Source of the DNA: an uncultured Erythrobacter sp.
GTDB taxonomy: Bacteria; Pseudomonadota; Alphaproteobacteria; Sphingomonadales; Sphingomonadaceae
Direction: 5' to 3'
Length of the DNA: 64,000 nucleotides
Assembly (NCBI GenBank): GCA_947499095.1
Contig: CANMMR010000006.1
Location: 1 to 64,000 of the forward strand
Under the pieces are notes generated by a model. The model was not told where the DNA came from. It saw only the letters and a program-made list of their open reading frames with translations, and searched no databases. The position numbers were made by a program, and so were the translations under genes. Shown here in pieces: positions 1 to 7,633 of this stretch (its first letter is position 1; every line of letters starts with the position of its first letter).

Positions 1-60
1 AATATCAAGACCTTCATGGCAACCATCGCCATCGCAGCCTTCGTCACGTGGTGGCTCTAA
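1..60 (+). CDS. C-terminal tail of a hydrophobic protein (partial)
   Basis: Frame 1 is open from the window edge to a TAA at 58-60 and encodes 19 residues ending IAAFVTWWL. The hydrophobic, tryptophan-rich end looks like the last membrane segment of an integral membrane protein entering from the left. The family cannot be named from so little. The tail overlaps the 3' end of the convergent porin gene by about 17 bases, and the porin appears truncated exactly here, so this DNA may have a different origin from the porin. It could also be chance open frame. Confidence 0.3.
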   Translation, partial: NIKTFMATIAIAAFVTWWL

Positions 61-1102
61 TGAGTCCGGACCCTAGATAGAGGTCGCGGAGACCGGTCGG
101 CGGTGTCACCAGAAACCGGTCCGCCCAGCCGTTGAATGCATGAAGAGTGGCGAGCGGGGTCTGCACAGCCGAAACTCCGCTACCCTCCAATCGCTCGTAG
201 CCCAGCTTGACGCTGCCCGATCCGAAACTCAATCCGGGCTCAAGAAGCCAGTAGGAATGAGTGTCGTCGCTTAAATTGCGTCCAGCTGACAACTGTCGCG
301 CGAATTCGAAAGCGTAGGTGATCTTCGTGGTGCCTGCACCCAGAGCGGGATCGCCCGCGAGCCTTACCCCAAGAGTGCGACTCGAACTGATCGGGGCTTC
401 GGGAATATCGAGCCAATAGCCGTAAGCGGTGAGTTTGCCGATCGAACCAAGCGGGCTTCCTATCCGGACCATGTGGATGTCGGTGTCTTCCCAAGCGCCC
501 TGTGGAGAGCCCGGACCGAACACGCGATTGACGCGCCAAGCATAGCCGTAGCTCGCGTCTACATCCGAGCCCGCAATACGCTCGATGCCTCCTGTGATAG
601 CATCAAGCGTCTGGTCGTTTTGTCGCCAGCCTACTGAACCGGTCCAGCGTTGGTTGTCGTAATTGACGCTCTGCCGCCCCGCTGTGATGGAAGCGCCAGG
701 TTGCGGGCTCCAACGGGCATAGAGCTGATTCAGGTGCAGGTCTTCTGGATCGGCGACGATTGGACGTCCGATCACACCGTTCGTCGTGTCGTTGAACCTC
801 TCGGGTCCTACATGAACGACCGCTTCTCCCTCAGCAAACAAAACGAGGCTCATTGCTGGTCTAATTCGGGCGCCCAGCCGAACTCGAAGCGTGGATGCGT
901 GGGCATCGAGCTCAAAATCTTCCTGATCGACGAACTCGTAGCGGTAGCGAATATCTGCGACCGGTTCGATCCAGTCGGCCCTTTCAGTCGTATTATCTGG
1001 AGAGCTGGCTGGCGCGGTAGCTGCTTCGGTCTGTGCGAATGCCGACGAACAAGTGAAGGCCAGGGAAAAAAAGCCAGTAAAGGCAATAGCAATCCGGTTC
1101 AT
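44..1102 (-). CDS. Outer-membrane porin of the alginate-export type, 3' truncated
   Basis: The 352-residue product starts with a clear signal peptide (hydrophobic run, then SAFA-Q) and continues with alternating beta strands typical of alginate-export (AlgE-like) barrels, such as residues WIEPVADIRYRYEF and the strand around AYARWSPQPG. Its last recognisable motif is AFNGWADRFLVTPPTGLRDL. As I recall the family, two or three further strands and a terminal aromatic residue follow this motif, but here the frame ends within about ten codons (LGSGLIRATT). The gene is therefore probably cut at its 3' end by a junction near position 50-75. It is divergent from the acyl-CoA dehydrogenase gene and shares with it an Fnr-like site at 1235-1248. 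Whether the shortened barrel is functional is unknown. Confidence 0.7.
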   Translation of the reverse strand: MNRIAIAFTGFFSLAFTCSSAFAQTEAATAPASSPDNTTERADWIEPVADIRYRYEFVDQEDFELDAHASTLRVRLGARIRPAMSLVLFAEGEAVVHVGPERFNDTTNGVIGRPIVADPEDLHLNQLYARWSPQPGASITAGRQSVNYDNQRWTGSVGWRQNDQTLDAITGGIERIAGSDVDASYGYAWRVNRVFGPGSPQGAWEDTDIHMVRIGSPLGSIGKLTAYGYWLDIPEAPISSSRTLGVRLAGDPALGAGTTKITYAFEFARQLSAGRNLSDDTHSYWLLEPGLSFGSGSVKLGYERLEGSGVSAVQTPLATLHAFNGWADRFLVTPPTGLRDLYLGSGLIRATT

Positions 1103-1234
1103 CGATCTCTTCCCTGTGGTGGATGGGTCAGCAGTATCTTGGTGGAGACCTCGGCGGGTTGCGGCAGATCATTTCAGTTTTCGACGAATGACAAATGGCA
1201 CTGCGAAACTCGGCACCGCGAAACCAGTCCAAAC

Positions 1235-1248
1235 GTGATCTGCGTCAA
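1235..1248. promoter_or_regulatory. Fnr/FixK-like operator (imperfect)
   Basis: GTGATctgcGTCAA matches the Fnr/FixK consensus TTGAT-N4-ATCAA at 8 of 10 positions. Its centre is 83 bases before the acyl-CoA dehydrogenase ATG, which would give a start about 41 bases downstream and a leader of about 42 bases, the usual class II layout. It lies in the 222-base divergent spacer with the porin. The match is weaker than the other sites in this block. Confidence 0.45.
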
Positions 1249-1324
1249 TGTGAGTCAGGGACAAGTAGCTAATCTCGTCCAGGCATGAGTTTCAGCTTCA
1301 CTCTCGAACAGGCGAGGCAGGTCG

Positions 1325-2578
1325 ATGGATTTCACGGTAACTGAACGAGAATGCGAATGGCGTGACCGGGTGCGCGCCTTCATGCACGCGCATGTCTACC
1401 CGGCGATTCCAATCGTCGACGATCACCTGAAAACGGAGAATCCATCCCGCTGGACGCCGCCGCCTATCATCGAGGAACTCAAAGCCCGAGCATTCGCAGA
1501 CGGACTTTGGAATCTCTTCCTACCGCCATCGGATCACCACGATGAGCAGTTTCACGGCGCTGGTCTCAGCAATCTTGAATACGCACTCTGTGCGGAGGAA
1601 ATGGGACGAGTCGGCTTTGCATCCGAGGTCTTCAATTGTTCGGCGCCTGACACAGGCAATATGGAAATCCTTCATCGTTACGGCACGAGCGACCAGAAGT
1701 CCCGGTGGCTCAAACCACTGCTCGAAGGAGAAATTCGGTCGGCCTTCCTCATGACTGAGCCGGACGTTGCGTCGTCCGATGCAACGAATATCGAAACCTC
1801 TATCCGCAAGGATGGCGACGATTACGTGATCAACGGCCGCAAGTGGTGGTCGTCAGGCGTTGGCGATCCCCGCTGCTCCATTGCGATAATCATGGGCAAA
1901 ACAAATCCCGACGCCGAGCGGCACGCTCAGCAATCGCAAATCTTGGTCCCGCTCGACACGAAGGGAGTGGAGATCGTCCGGATGCTACCTGTCTTCGGAT
2001 ACGATGATGCTCCCCATGGTCATGGCGAAGTGGTCTTGCGCAACGTCCGCGTGCCAGCATCCAACATCATTCACGGCGAAGGACGCGGATTCGAGATCGC
2101 GCAAGGGCGTCTCGGACCGGGCCGCATCCATCATTGCATGCGGGCGATCGGGGCCGCTGAGCAGGCTTTGGAAAAGATGACCGACCGCCTCTTGTCGCGT
2201 GTTGCATTCGGAAAACGTCTGGCCGACCAATCGGTGTGGGAGCAACGGATCGGCGAGGCGCGACTGGATATCGAGATGACGCGCCTACTCTGTCTCAAGG
2301 CGGCGGACATGATGGACCGGGTGGGCAACAAGGATGCAAGAGGAGAGATCGCAATGATCAAGGTTGCCGCTCCGCGAACTGCGTTACGCGTTCTAGATCA
2401 TGCCATGCAGGCACACGGCGCAGGCGGGCTATCCGACGATTTCGGACTTGCGCGAAGCTATGCCGGCATGCGCTCGCTTCGCATCGCCGACGGACCCGAC
2501 GAAGTTCATCTAAGATCGATTGCGCGACAGGAATTCGAGAGGCACCGGGCACGGATGCGCATCTGGAGAAATGCGTAA
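1325..2578 (+). CDS. Acyl-CoA dehydrogenase family protein
   Basis: The 417-residue protein has the full acyl-CoA dehydrogenase layout: an alpha-helical N-terminal domain, a middle beta domain with the FAD/substrate loop [16 protein letters not shown] near residues 140-155, and a C-terminal helical domain with RVAFGKRL and the family motif [11 protein letters not shown] near residue 360. It resembles the ACAD10/11-like branch common in alphaproteobacteria, which oxidises long or branched acyl-CoA and passes electrons to ETF. The ATG is preceded by a purine-rich AGGCAGG. The substrate cannot be told from sequence. An Fnr-like site upstream places it with the low-oxygen genes around it. It is convergent with nnrS, whose stop lies one base beyond this gene's stop. 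Confidence 0.88.
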   Translation: MDFTVTERECEWRDRVRAFMHAHVYPAIPIVDDHLKTENPSRWTPPPIIEELKARAFADGLWNLFLPPSDHHDEQFHGAGLSNLEYALCAEEMGRVGFASEVFNCSAPDTGNMEILHRYGTSDQKSRWLKPLLEGEIRSAFLMTEPDVASSDATNIETSIRKDGDDYVINGRKWWSSGVGDPRCSIAIIMGKTNPDAERHAQQSQILVPLDTKGVEIVRMLPVFGYDDAPHGHGEVVLRNVRVPASNIIHGEGRGFEIAQGRLGPGRIHHCMRAIGAAEQALEKMTDRLLSRVAFGKRLADQSVWEQRIGEARLDIEMTRLLCLKAADMMDRVGNKDARGEIAMIKVAAPRTALRVLDHAMQAHGAGGLSDDFGLARSYAGMRSLRIADGPDEVHLRSIARQEFERHRARMRIWRNA

Positions 2579-2579
2579 G

Positions 2580-3779
2580 CTAGGCTGCTCCCCGACGCAC
2601 GCGGGGGCGCAGGAGCATCGGACCAAAGCTCATGAGAAACACAGCGAACCCAAGCATCCAGAGTGTTCCAGCGAGTAGCCATCCGAATTGAGCCGATACG
2701 AAGATTGACCCCGCGAAGACACGAAGAACCGCACTGGCAGATACGAGCGCCACGGCAAGGAGAGATGCCGAACGCCACCGAGCAACGCGGCCTGTTTGGG
2801 TCATGGTCATCCGTGCCATGACCGCCACGACCATGCTCGAGATCGCGCCTGCCGTCAGCAAATGAAGCGTATCGGATTGCTCGTCCTGCCCAGCGAAAGC
2901 CAAGGCGAGAATTCCGATAGGAAGCCATGCGTATGCTAGATGCAGCGCCAAAGCGGATGGTTCGTGCGCAATTTGCCAAGGTCGCCACCGTATCGCACGT
3001 AAAAGCTGGAACAGGCTCGCGAGCGCCAGTGCGCCGATGTCGAAGCCATTGACGTCAGCAATCCAGAATAGAACCGCAAGAGCGGTAGTCCAGTTGACGA
3101 GAGTGTCGAACCGAGTGCCTTGTGCAGTGATCGTGCTCCGATTCGCTTGCGGAAGGGCGTTGCGTGTGAAGGAGGGAACCAGTTTTCCGCCGATTAGTGA
3201 GATAAGCACTACGAGAACCGCAATACCCGCCCTATCGGCTCCCGGGCGAAACGCGATCTCACCTACGCTCGCGAGATGGTCCAGGCCACATGCGATAGCG
3301 AACAGCCCAGCCATCACTGCATTGGCAGCACCACGGCCCTTTCCGTGGAGTGCTTCGCGACCGACCACTACCGCTAGGCCCAGAAAGAAACCGGCGTCTA
3401 TCAGGGCAGCCGGCCAAGAACTGGCAAAAACAGCGACGGCGTTGATAGCGCGCGCCAGTCCCCACCAGATGACCATGGCTGCTAGCGGCAAACCGATGGC
3501 GGGCAGCCGACCGCTCCAGTTGGGCGTTGCTGTGAGCAGATATCCAGCCATCGCCGCACCGACGGCACCGAAGATCAGTTCGTGCCGGTGCCAGTCGATA
3601 AAGCCGAGATGCGTTGGCAGGACCAGAGCACCTGAGAGCATCGCCAACCAGAGAAGCATTGCAGCGAGAAACCACGATGCACTGGCGAGAAAGAAGAGTC
3701 GGAAGCCTGCCTGGAGTATGACCGGGGCGCGGGCCTCCCGCTCGCGCCGTAAGGCAAGTCGTTTCGCTCCATCCATCAA
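2580..3779 (-). CDS. nnrS: NnrS family heme/copper membrane protein
   Basis: The 399-residue protein is almost entirely hydrophobic, with about twelve predicted membrane spans. It carries NnrS family signatures: FRLFFLASASWF near the N terminus, WHRHELIFGAVGAAMAGYLLTA at residues 63-84, and the later segment RNALPQ before further helices. NnrS proteins are linked to nitric oxide and nitrosative-stress metabolism and are usually controlled by Fnr-family regulators. The gene begins 16 bases after nrdJ on the same strand, so it is probably cotranscribed and expressed when oxygen falls. No nitrite or NO reductase gene is visible in the window. The pairing with nrdJ suggests protection of the B12-dependent reductase from NO, which is inference. 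Confidence 0.85.
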   Translation of the reverse strand: MMDGAKRLALRREREARAPVILQAGFRLFFLASASWFLAAMLLWLAMLSGALVLPTHLGFIDWHRHELIFGAVGAAMAGYLLTATPNWSGRLPAIGLPLAAMVIWWGLARAINAVAVFASSWPAALIDAGFFLGLAVVVGREALHGKGRGAANAVMAGLFAIACGLDHLASVGEIAFRPGADRAGIAVLVVLISLIGGKLVPSFTRNALPQANRSTITAQGTRFDTLVNWTTALAVLFWIADVNGFDIGALALASLFQLLRAIRWRPWQIAHEPSALALHLAYAWLPIGILALAFAGQDEQSDTLHLLTAGAISSMVVAVMARMTMTQTGRVARWRSASLLAVALVSASAVLRVFAGSIFVSAQFGWLLAGTLWMLGFAVFLMSFGPMLLRPRVRRGAA

Positions 3780-3795
3780 ACTAGAGTTATCACGG

Positions 3796-6039
3796 TCAGC
3801 CGCATTTCGAGAAGCCGCAGGAAAGGCATTTATTGCAACCCTCCTCGCGTATCATTCCGGGGACGCCGCATTGAGGGCAGCAAGGTCCGGAAGGCGCCGC
3901 CGTGAATGAGGTCCCCGGTTGGGGAGACGTTTCAATCGGCAGATCGAGCTGTGCTGGCGCGTATTGCGCCATATGCCGTTCGATGATGTCACCGATCGCC
4001 GCCAATAACGATGGCACAAAGCGGCCTGTTACCCAGGCCCCGCCGCGCGGATCGAACACTGCCTTGAGCTCTTCCGCGACGAAAGAAACGTCGCCCCCGC
4101 GGCGGAAAACAGCCGATATCATGCGCGTCAGTGCCAAGGTCCAAGCGTAGTGATCCATATTCTTCGAGTTGATACAGATTTCGAAGGGACGCTTTCTCTC
4201 GCCATCGCCAACGTCGTTGATGGTCACGTAGAGAGCGTGGGCGGATTCCGGCCATTTCAGCTTGTAGGTCGTCCCTTCGAGCTTTTCCTCCCGCTTGGGT
4301 GGGGCGAGTTCTGTCGGTTTCTCGCTTTCCTTCTCGGCCGGCGGGGTGACGCTGAGCACTGATCCCGTGACCGCATTGGGTCGATAGGTGGTCAACCCCT
4401 TGCAGCCGCGCGCATAGCCCTCCCGGTAAACCTCCTGGAAATCGGCGAAGGCGATGTCTTCTGGGACATTCACCGTCTTTGATATCGAACTGTCGATCAG
4501 CGCCTGTGCACAAGCCTGCATCGCTACATGATCCGCAGGGGAGAGCGACTGCGCACTGACGAACAACTCCGTCGGCGGCTCCTCGTCGCCGCGCAACGCG
4601 CGCCACTGGCGCAATGCCTCGTCTTCAACCGCTTCGTGCCGAGCAAATCCATCGGGATTAAGAATCCGACGTTGATAGCTATAGGCAAAAACAGGCTCGA
4701 TACCTGAAGACACGTTGCCAGCAAGAAGCGACGTGGTGCCGGTCGGAGCGATTGATGTCAGGCATCCGTTCCGAAGACCATTCACCGCAACAAGCTCCCT
4801 GGTATCGTCATCAAGAGCCATGATGTTGGGCCTCTCCAGCATAGCCGGATCATAAAGCGGAAAGGCGCCTTTCTCTCCTGCCAGCTCTGCAGAAGCGCGA
4901 TAGGAGGCCGTCCTGATCGTTCCCAGCCATTGCTCGAGAAGACCCACCGCATCCTCGGAGCCGTAGGCGGCACCGCAATATAGCAATGCATCGGCGAGCC
5001 CGGTTATACCAAGACCGATGCGGCGCTTCGCCTTGGCTTCGGCTTCCTGCTCCGCAAGCGGATAGCGGCTGATGTCGATAACGTTATCGAGCAAACGAAT
5101 TGCGGTGGCGGTCAGGTCGCCTAATGCGTCGAGATCAAGCCGGGCATCTTCCTCAAAGGGACGCTCGACGAGAGCCGCAAGATTGATGGAGCCAAGCAGA
5201 CAGGCGCCGTAGGGTGGAAGCATCTGCTCCCCACAAGGATTGGAAGCGCTAATGGTCTCGCAATGGGCGAGATTGTTGAGAGCGTTGACCCGATCGACGA
5301 AAATCACACCGGGTTCCGCAACGTCGTAGGTCGCTTGCATCAAGCGGTCCCACAGTTGTCTTGCACTGACAGTCCGGTAAATTTCGCCACCGAAGACGAG
5401 CGGCCAGTCGGCATCGCTGTCGAGCGCTTCCATAAAGGCGTCGGTAACAAGCACCGAGAGGTTGAAATTGCGCATGCGCTCAGGCTGGCGTTTGACGTCG
5501 ATAAATTCCTCGATATCGGGATGATCGATGCGCAGGCATCCCATCATCGCACCGCGCCGGGCACCGGCTGAATGGACGGTGCGACACATTGCATCCCAGC
5601 AATCCATAAATGAGAGCGGCCCGGAAGCGTCGGAGCCGACACCCTTCACCTCGGCGCCGCGAGGCCGGATCGTGGAGAAATCCATGCCCACTCCGCCACC
5701 TTGCTGCATGGTCAAAGCCGCCTGCTTCAAGTGTTCGAAGATGCCTTCGAGGCTGTCGGGGATCGTGCCCATCACGAAGCAGTTGAAGAGCGTGACGGCT
5801 CGCCCCGTCCCAGCGCCCGCCAGGATGCGACCGGCAGGAATGAACCGTAAGGATTCGATGGCTTCGTAGAAACGGGTTTCCCATCCCGCGCGATCGGTTT
5901 CACTCTCTGCTTGCGCGGCCGCCTTTGCAACGCGACGTGCAGTGTCAGTGAAGTCGACATCGCCGGGATCGGATTCATTACCAGTAAAGCGGTATTTCGC
6001 GGACCAGATTTCCTGTGCGATCGAAACTTCAAAACGCAT
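3796..6039 (-). CDS. nrdJ: Adenosylcobalamin-dependent ribonucleotide reductase (class II)
   Basis: The 747-residue protein makes deoxyribonucleotides without needing oxygen, using adenosylcobalamin to start the thiyl radical. Visible marks are the N-terminal redox cysteine in LFNCFVMGTI, the active-site loop ASNPCGEQMLPPYGACLLGS near residues 265-285, the substrate-phosphate motif IAPTGTTSLLAGN, and a C-terminal cysteine tail with CPQC, CNKCLSCG and a final CG used for re-reduction. The start has a GGAGG six bases upstream. It heads an operon with nnrS. A degenerate Fnr-like site (6087-6100) lies close to the start and a better one (6181-6194) further out. Such short reductases are typical of alphaproteobacteria that also carry class I enzymes. 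No cobalamin riboswitch is recognisable upstream. Confidence 0.93.
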   Translation of the reverse strand: MRFEVSIAQEIWSAKYRFTGNESDPGDVDFTDTARRVAKAAAQAESETDRAGWETRFYEAIESLRFIPAGRILAGAGTGRAVTLFNCFVMGTIPDSLEGIFEHLKQAALTMQQGGGVGMDFSTIRPRGAEVKGVGSDASGPLSFMDCWDAMCRTVHSAGARRGAMMGCLRIDHPDIEEFIDVKRQPERMRNFNLSVLVTDAFMEALDSDADWPLVFGGEIYRTVSARQLWDRLMQATYDVAEPGVIFVDRVNALNNLAHCETISASNPCGEQMLPPYGACLLGSINLAALVERPFEEDARLDLDALGDLTATAIRLLDNVIDISRYPLAEQEAEAKAKRRIGLGITGLADALLYCGAAYGSEDAVGLLEQWLGTIRTASYRASAELAGEKGAFPLYDPAMLERPNIMALDDDTRELVAVNGLRNGCLTSIAPTGTTSLLAGNVSSGIEPVFAYSYQRRILNPDGFARHEAVEDEALRQWRALRGDEEPPTELFVSAQSLSPADHVAMQACAQALIDSSISKTVNVPEDIAFADFQEVYREGYARGCKGLTTYRPNAVTGSVLSVTPPAEKESEKPTELAPPKREEKLEGTTYKLKWPESAHALYVTINDVGDGERKRPFEICINSKNMDHYAWTLALTRMISAVFRRGGDVSFVAEELKAVFDPRGGAWVTGRFVPSLLAAIGDIIERHMAQYAPAQLDLPIETSPQPGTSFTAAPSGPCCPQCGVPGMIREEGCNKCLSCGFSKCG

Positions 6040-6086
6040 ATCGACACCTCCACCTCGAAGAATAGCGATGGGAGCAGGTCGTCCGA

Positions 6087-6100
6087 GTGACTTAGATCAC
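6087..6100 (-). promoter_or_regulatory. Degenerate Fnr/Crp-like site before nrdJ
   Basis: GTGACttagATCAC is a symmetrical Crp/Fnr half-site pair matching TTGAT-N4-ATCAA at 7 of 10 positions. Its centre is about 54 bases before the nrdJ ATG, close to where an activator would sit for a start at about 6052. The symmetry suggests a real operator, but the mismatch to the Fnr consensus makes the binding protein uncertain. Confidence 0.35.
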
Positions 6101-6180
6101 CTCTCGTAAAGCCCTCCGCGATTTTTGATGATGTCAGTCCGGTGTCGAGCCGAGCGTCGTCGGCGAATGACCTGTCCTAT

Positions 6181-6194
6181 TTGATCTGGATCAT
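6181..6194. promoter_or_regulatory. Fnr/FixK operator
   Basis: TTGATctggATCAT matches the Fnr/FixK consensus at 9 of 10 positions. The centre is about 90 bases upstream of the ATG at 6277, giving a predicted transcript start near 6229. It lies in the divergent spacer with nrdJ but is too far from that gene for classical activation. It probably drives the small membrane protein gene. Confidence 0.65.
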
Positions 6195-6276
6195 AAAGGC
6201 ATTGGGTTCTTCTCGGTATCCAGCATCGATCGAACCGCTGCATGGCGGATCGGCAGAATGGAAAGGATCGGACCGG

Positions 6277-6729
6277 ATGGCAGGTGGGCGACGGGCTCTC
6301 TGGAGCTTAATTTTCGGGGCGTCGGCATTCGCGAGCTTGGCCGCGTTGTCGTTCGTGGCTACGCCGGTAAAGTTTCTGGCGCAAGACGTCCCCGTGGCAG
6401 ATCTGCTGGCGGTCGGACGAGTTACATTCCGGGCATCTCTAGGTGTCGAGATGCTTCTCCTTGCACTGCTGCTGATCACTACCGTTGAGCGTGCCCGCTG
6501 GCTTACTTTCGGTGCTGTAGCTGTACTCTCCCTCCAGTGGTTCGCAGTAATGCCGGGGCTGGATGAGCGCACGCTTGCTAGAATGGCTGGATCAGTTCCG
6601 GCCCCGTCTTCGCTACATCTTTGGTGGATCGTGCTCGACGTCGTTCGACTGGGTATTTACGCCATGATAGTCGGCACGATCGGGCGCGATTTCATGCGGA
6701 ACGAAACTTCGCCGAGAGGGGCCGCGTAA
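6277..6729 (+). CDS. Four-helix membrane protein of unknown function under an Fnr-type site
   Basis: The 150-residue protein has four strongly hydrophobic segments, at about residues 8-28, 47-68, 72-92 and 113-135, separated by short charged loops. I do not firmly recognise it. The spacing of helices recalls DUF4149/TMEM205-like proteins, but this is only an impression. The ATG at 6277 is preferred over in-frame starts further upstream because it has an AAAGGA sequence about ten bases before it and lies downstream of the Fnr/FixK site at 6181-6194. It sits directly before the Fnr-type regulator gene, so a role in microaerobic respiration or oxygen sensing is likely but unproven. Confidence 0.6.
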   Translation: MAGGRRALWSLIFGASAFASLAALSFVATPVKFLAQDVPVADLLAVGRVTFRASLGVEMLLLALLLITTVERARWLTFGAVAVLSLQWFAVMPGLDERTLARMAGSVPAPSSLHLWWIVLDVVRLGIYAMIVGTIGRDFMRNETSPRGAA

Positions 6730-6782
6730 TCCTCCAAAACCGGGGAGACATTGATCGAACTTGGAGCAACACGGTTCACGGA

Positions 6783-6796
6783 TTGATCCAAATCAA
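6783..6796. promoter_or_regulatory. Perfect Fnr/FixK operator before the regulator gene
   Basis: TTGATccaaATCAA is an exact match to the Fnr/FixK consensus. The centre lies about 68 bases before the regulator ATG at 6858. Activation at the usual -41.5 spacing would start transcription near 6831 with a leader of about 27 bases. Since the next gene encodes an Fnr-type protein with the matching recognition helix, autoregulation is the simplest reading. Confidence 0.75.
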
Positions 6797-6857
6797 TGCG
6801 CCAAGGGAGGCGGCACTCCATCGTTTTCATAAAGTCGAACCTGAGACCATCTTCCGA

Positions 6858-7547
6858 ATGTCGCGCGATAAAGTCATTCAACAATTTACCAGTGCGTTGT
6901 CCGCGAACGTTGATGGCGTCTCCTTCGCAAATCTGCGCGAACTCGGCGAGGTCATTAGTGTCATTGCGAAGGGAATTGCGGGGTTTCAGGCGTCGGACCA
7001 TCGCCTGATGGTATTCGTGGCGGAAGGAGCGGCAAAACTGGTCGCTCATGTTGGACCGGATCGAGAACAAGTGGTGGCTTTCGCCTTCGCCGGAGAAATA
7101 CTTCATTTGTCTGCCGGATCGCCAACGCCCTACGAGCTTCACGCTTTGACGGACTGTCGGCTTGTCGCGTTTCCTGTCGATCAGCTGGTTCAATCGCTGG
7201 CTGCAAATGCGCAAATAGCTGACGCCCTGTTCGCCAAGACTTTGGCTGCTCTCGATCATGCACGAGAACGCACCGTATTGATTGGAAGGAAAACCGCTAA
7301 GGAACGGACCGCGAGCTTCCTCCTCGACATGAGCGAGAGAATCGGGATCTCGAAAGACGGATCCGTTCACCTCACTCTTCCCATATCCCGACGAGAGATA
7401 GCAGACAGTCTTGGGCTGACGATTGAAACGATCAGTAGGCAACTGACCGAGCTGCGGGAAAGTGGCGCTATCCAAACTAGAGGTAGATCAGGGATTGAGC
7501 TCCTTGACCTCAAGCAGTTGAGGGAACTAGCTTCACGAGCTCGTTAA
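6858..7547 (+). CDS. Crp/Fnr family regulator, FixK/Dnr-like, without Fe-S cysteines
   Basis: The 229-residue protein has an N-terminal cyclic-nucleotide-type sensor barrel, a long dimer helix and a C-terminal helix-turn-helix. The recognition helix reads LGLTIETISRQLTEL near residues 180-195. The E-x-x-SR pattern is that of Fnr-type proteins that bind TTGAT half-sites, which match the operators around it. Only one cysteine is visible (in TDCRLVAF), so the oxygen-sensing [4Fe-4S] cluster of true Fnr cannot form. It is more like FixK, or Dnr-type heme/NO sensors. The ATG at 6858 was chosen because upstream in-frame sequence runs through the operator. It sits immediately upstream of ccoN and is the obvious local controller. 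Confidence 0.82.
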   Translation: MSRDKVIQQFTSALSANVDGVSFANLRELGEVISVIAKGIAGFQASDHRLMVFVAEGAAKLVAHVGPDREQVVAFAFAGEILHLSAGSPTPYELHALTDCRLVAFPVDQLVQSLAANAQIADALFAKTLAALDHARERTVLIGRKTAKERTASFLLDMSERIGISKDGSVHLTLPISRREIADSLGLTIETISRQLTELRESGAIQTRGRSGIELLDLKQLRELASRAR

Positions 7548-7566
7548 TGTTTGAATTTTGTCAAGT

Positions 7567-7580
7567 TTGATGTGGATCAA
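7567..7580. promoter_or_regulatory. Perfect Fnr/FixK operator before ccoN
   Basis: TTGATgtggATCAA is an exact Fnr/FixK consensus match. Its centre is about 60 bases before the ccoN ATG, so a class II promoter would start near 7615 and leave a leader of about 19 bases that still contains the CGGAG ribosome binding site at 7623. This is the classical control site of cbb3 oxidase operons. Confidence 0.85.
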
Positions 7581-7633
7581 TGCGGTTTTCTGCCAAACCG
7601 CATAAGGGCCCCGAAAAGTGATCGGAGTAATTG

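Noticed and set aside
650..1288. Long open frame on the plus strand opposite the porin gene
   Set aside because: It is a shadow of the porin codons and has no domain, no signal or ribosome site, and its low-complexity sequence is not protein-like.
6040..6276. Cobalamin riboswitch before nrdJ
   Set aside because: No B12-box-like sequence or long structured leader; the spacer holds only short operators.
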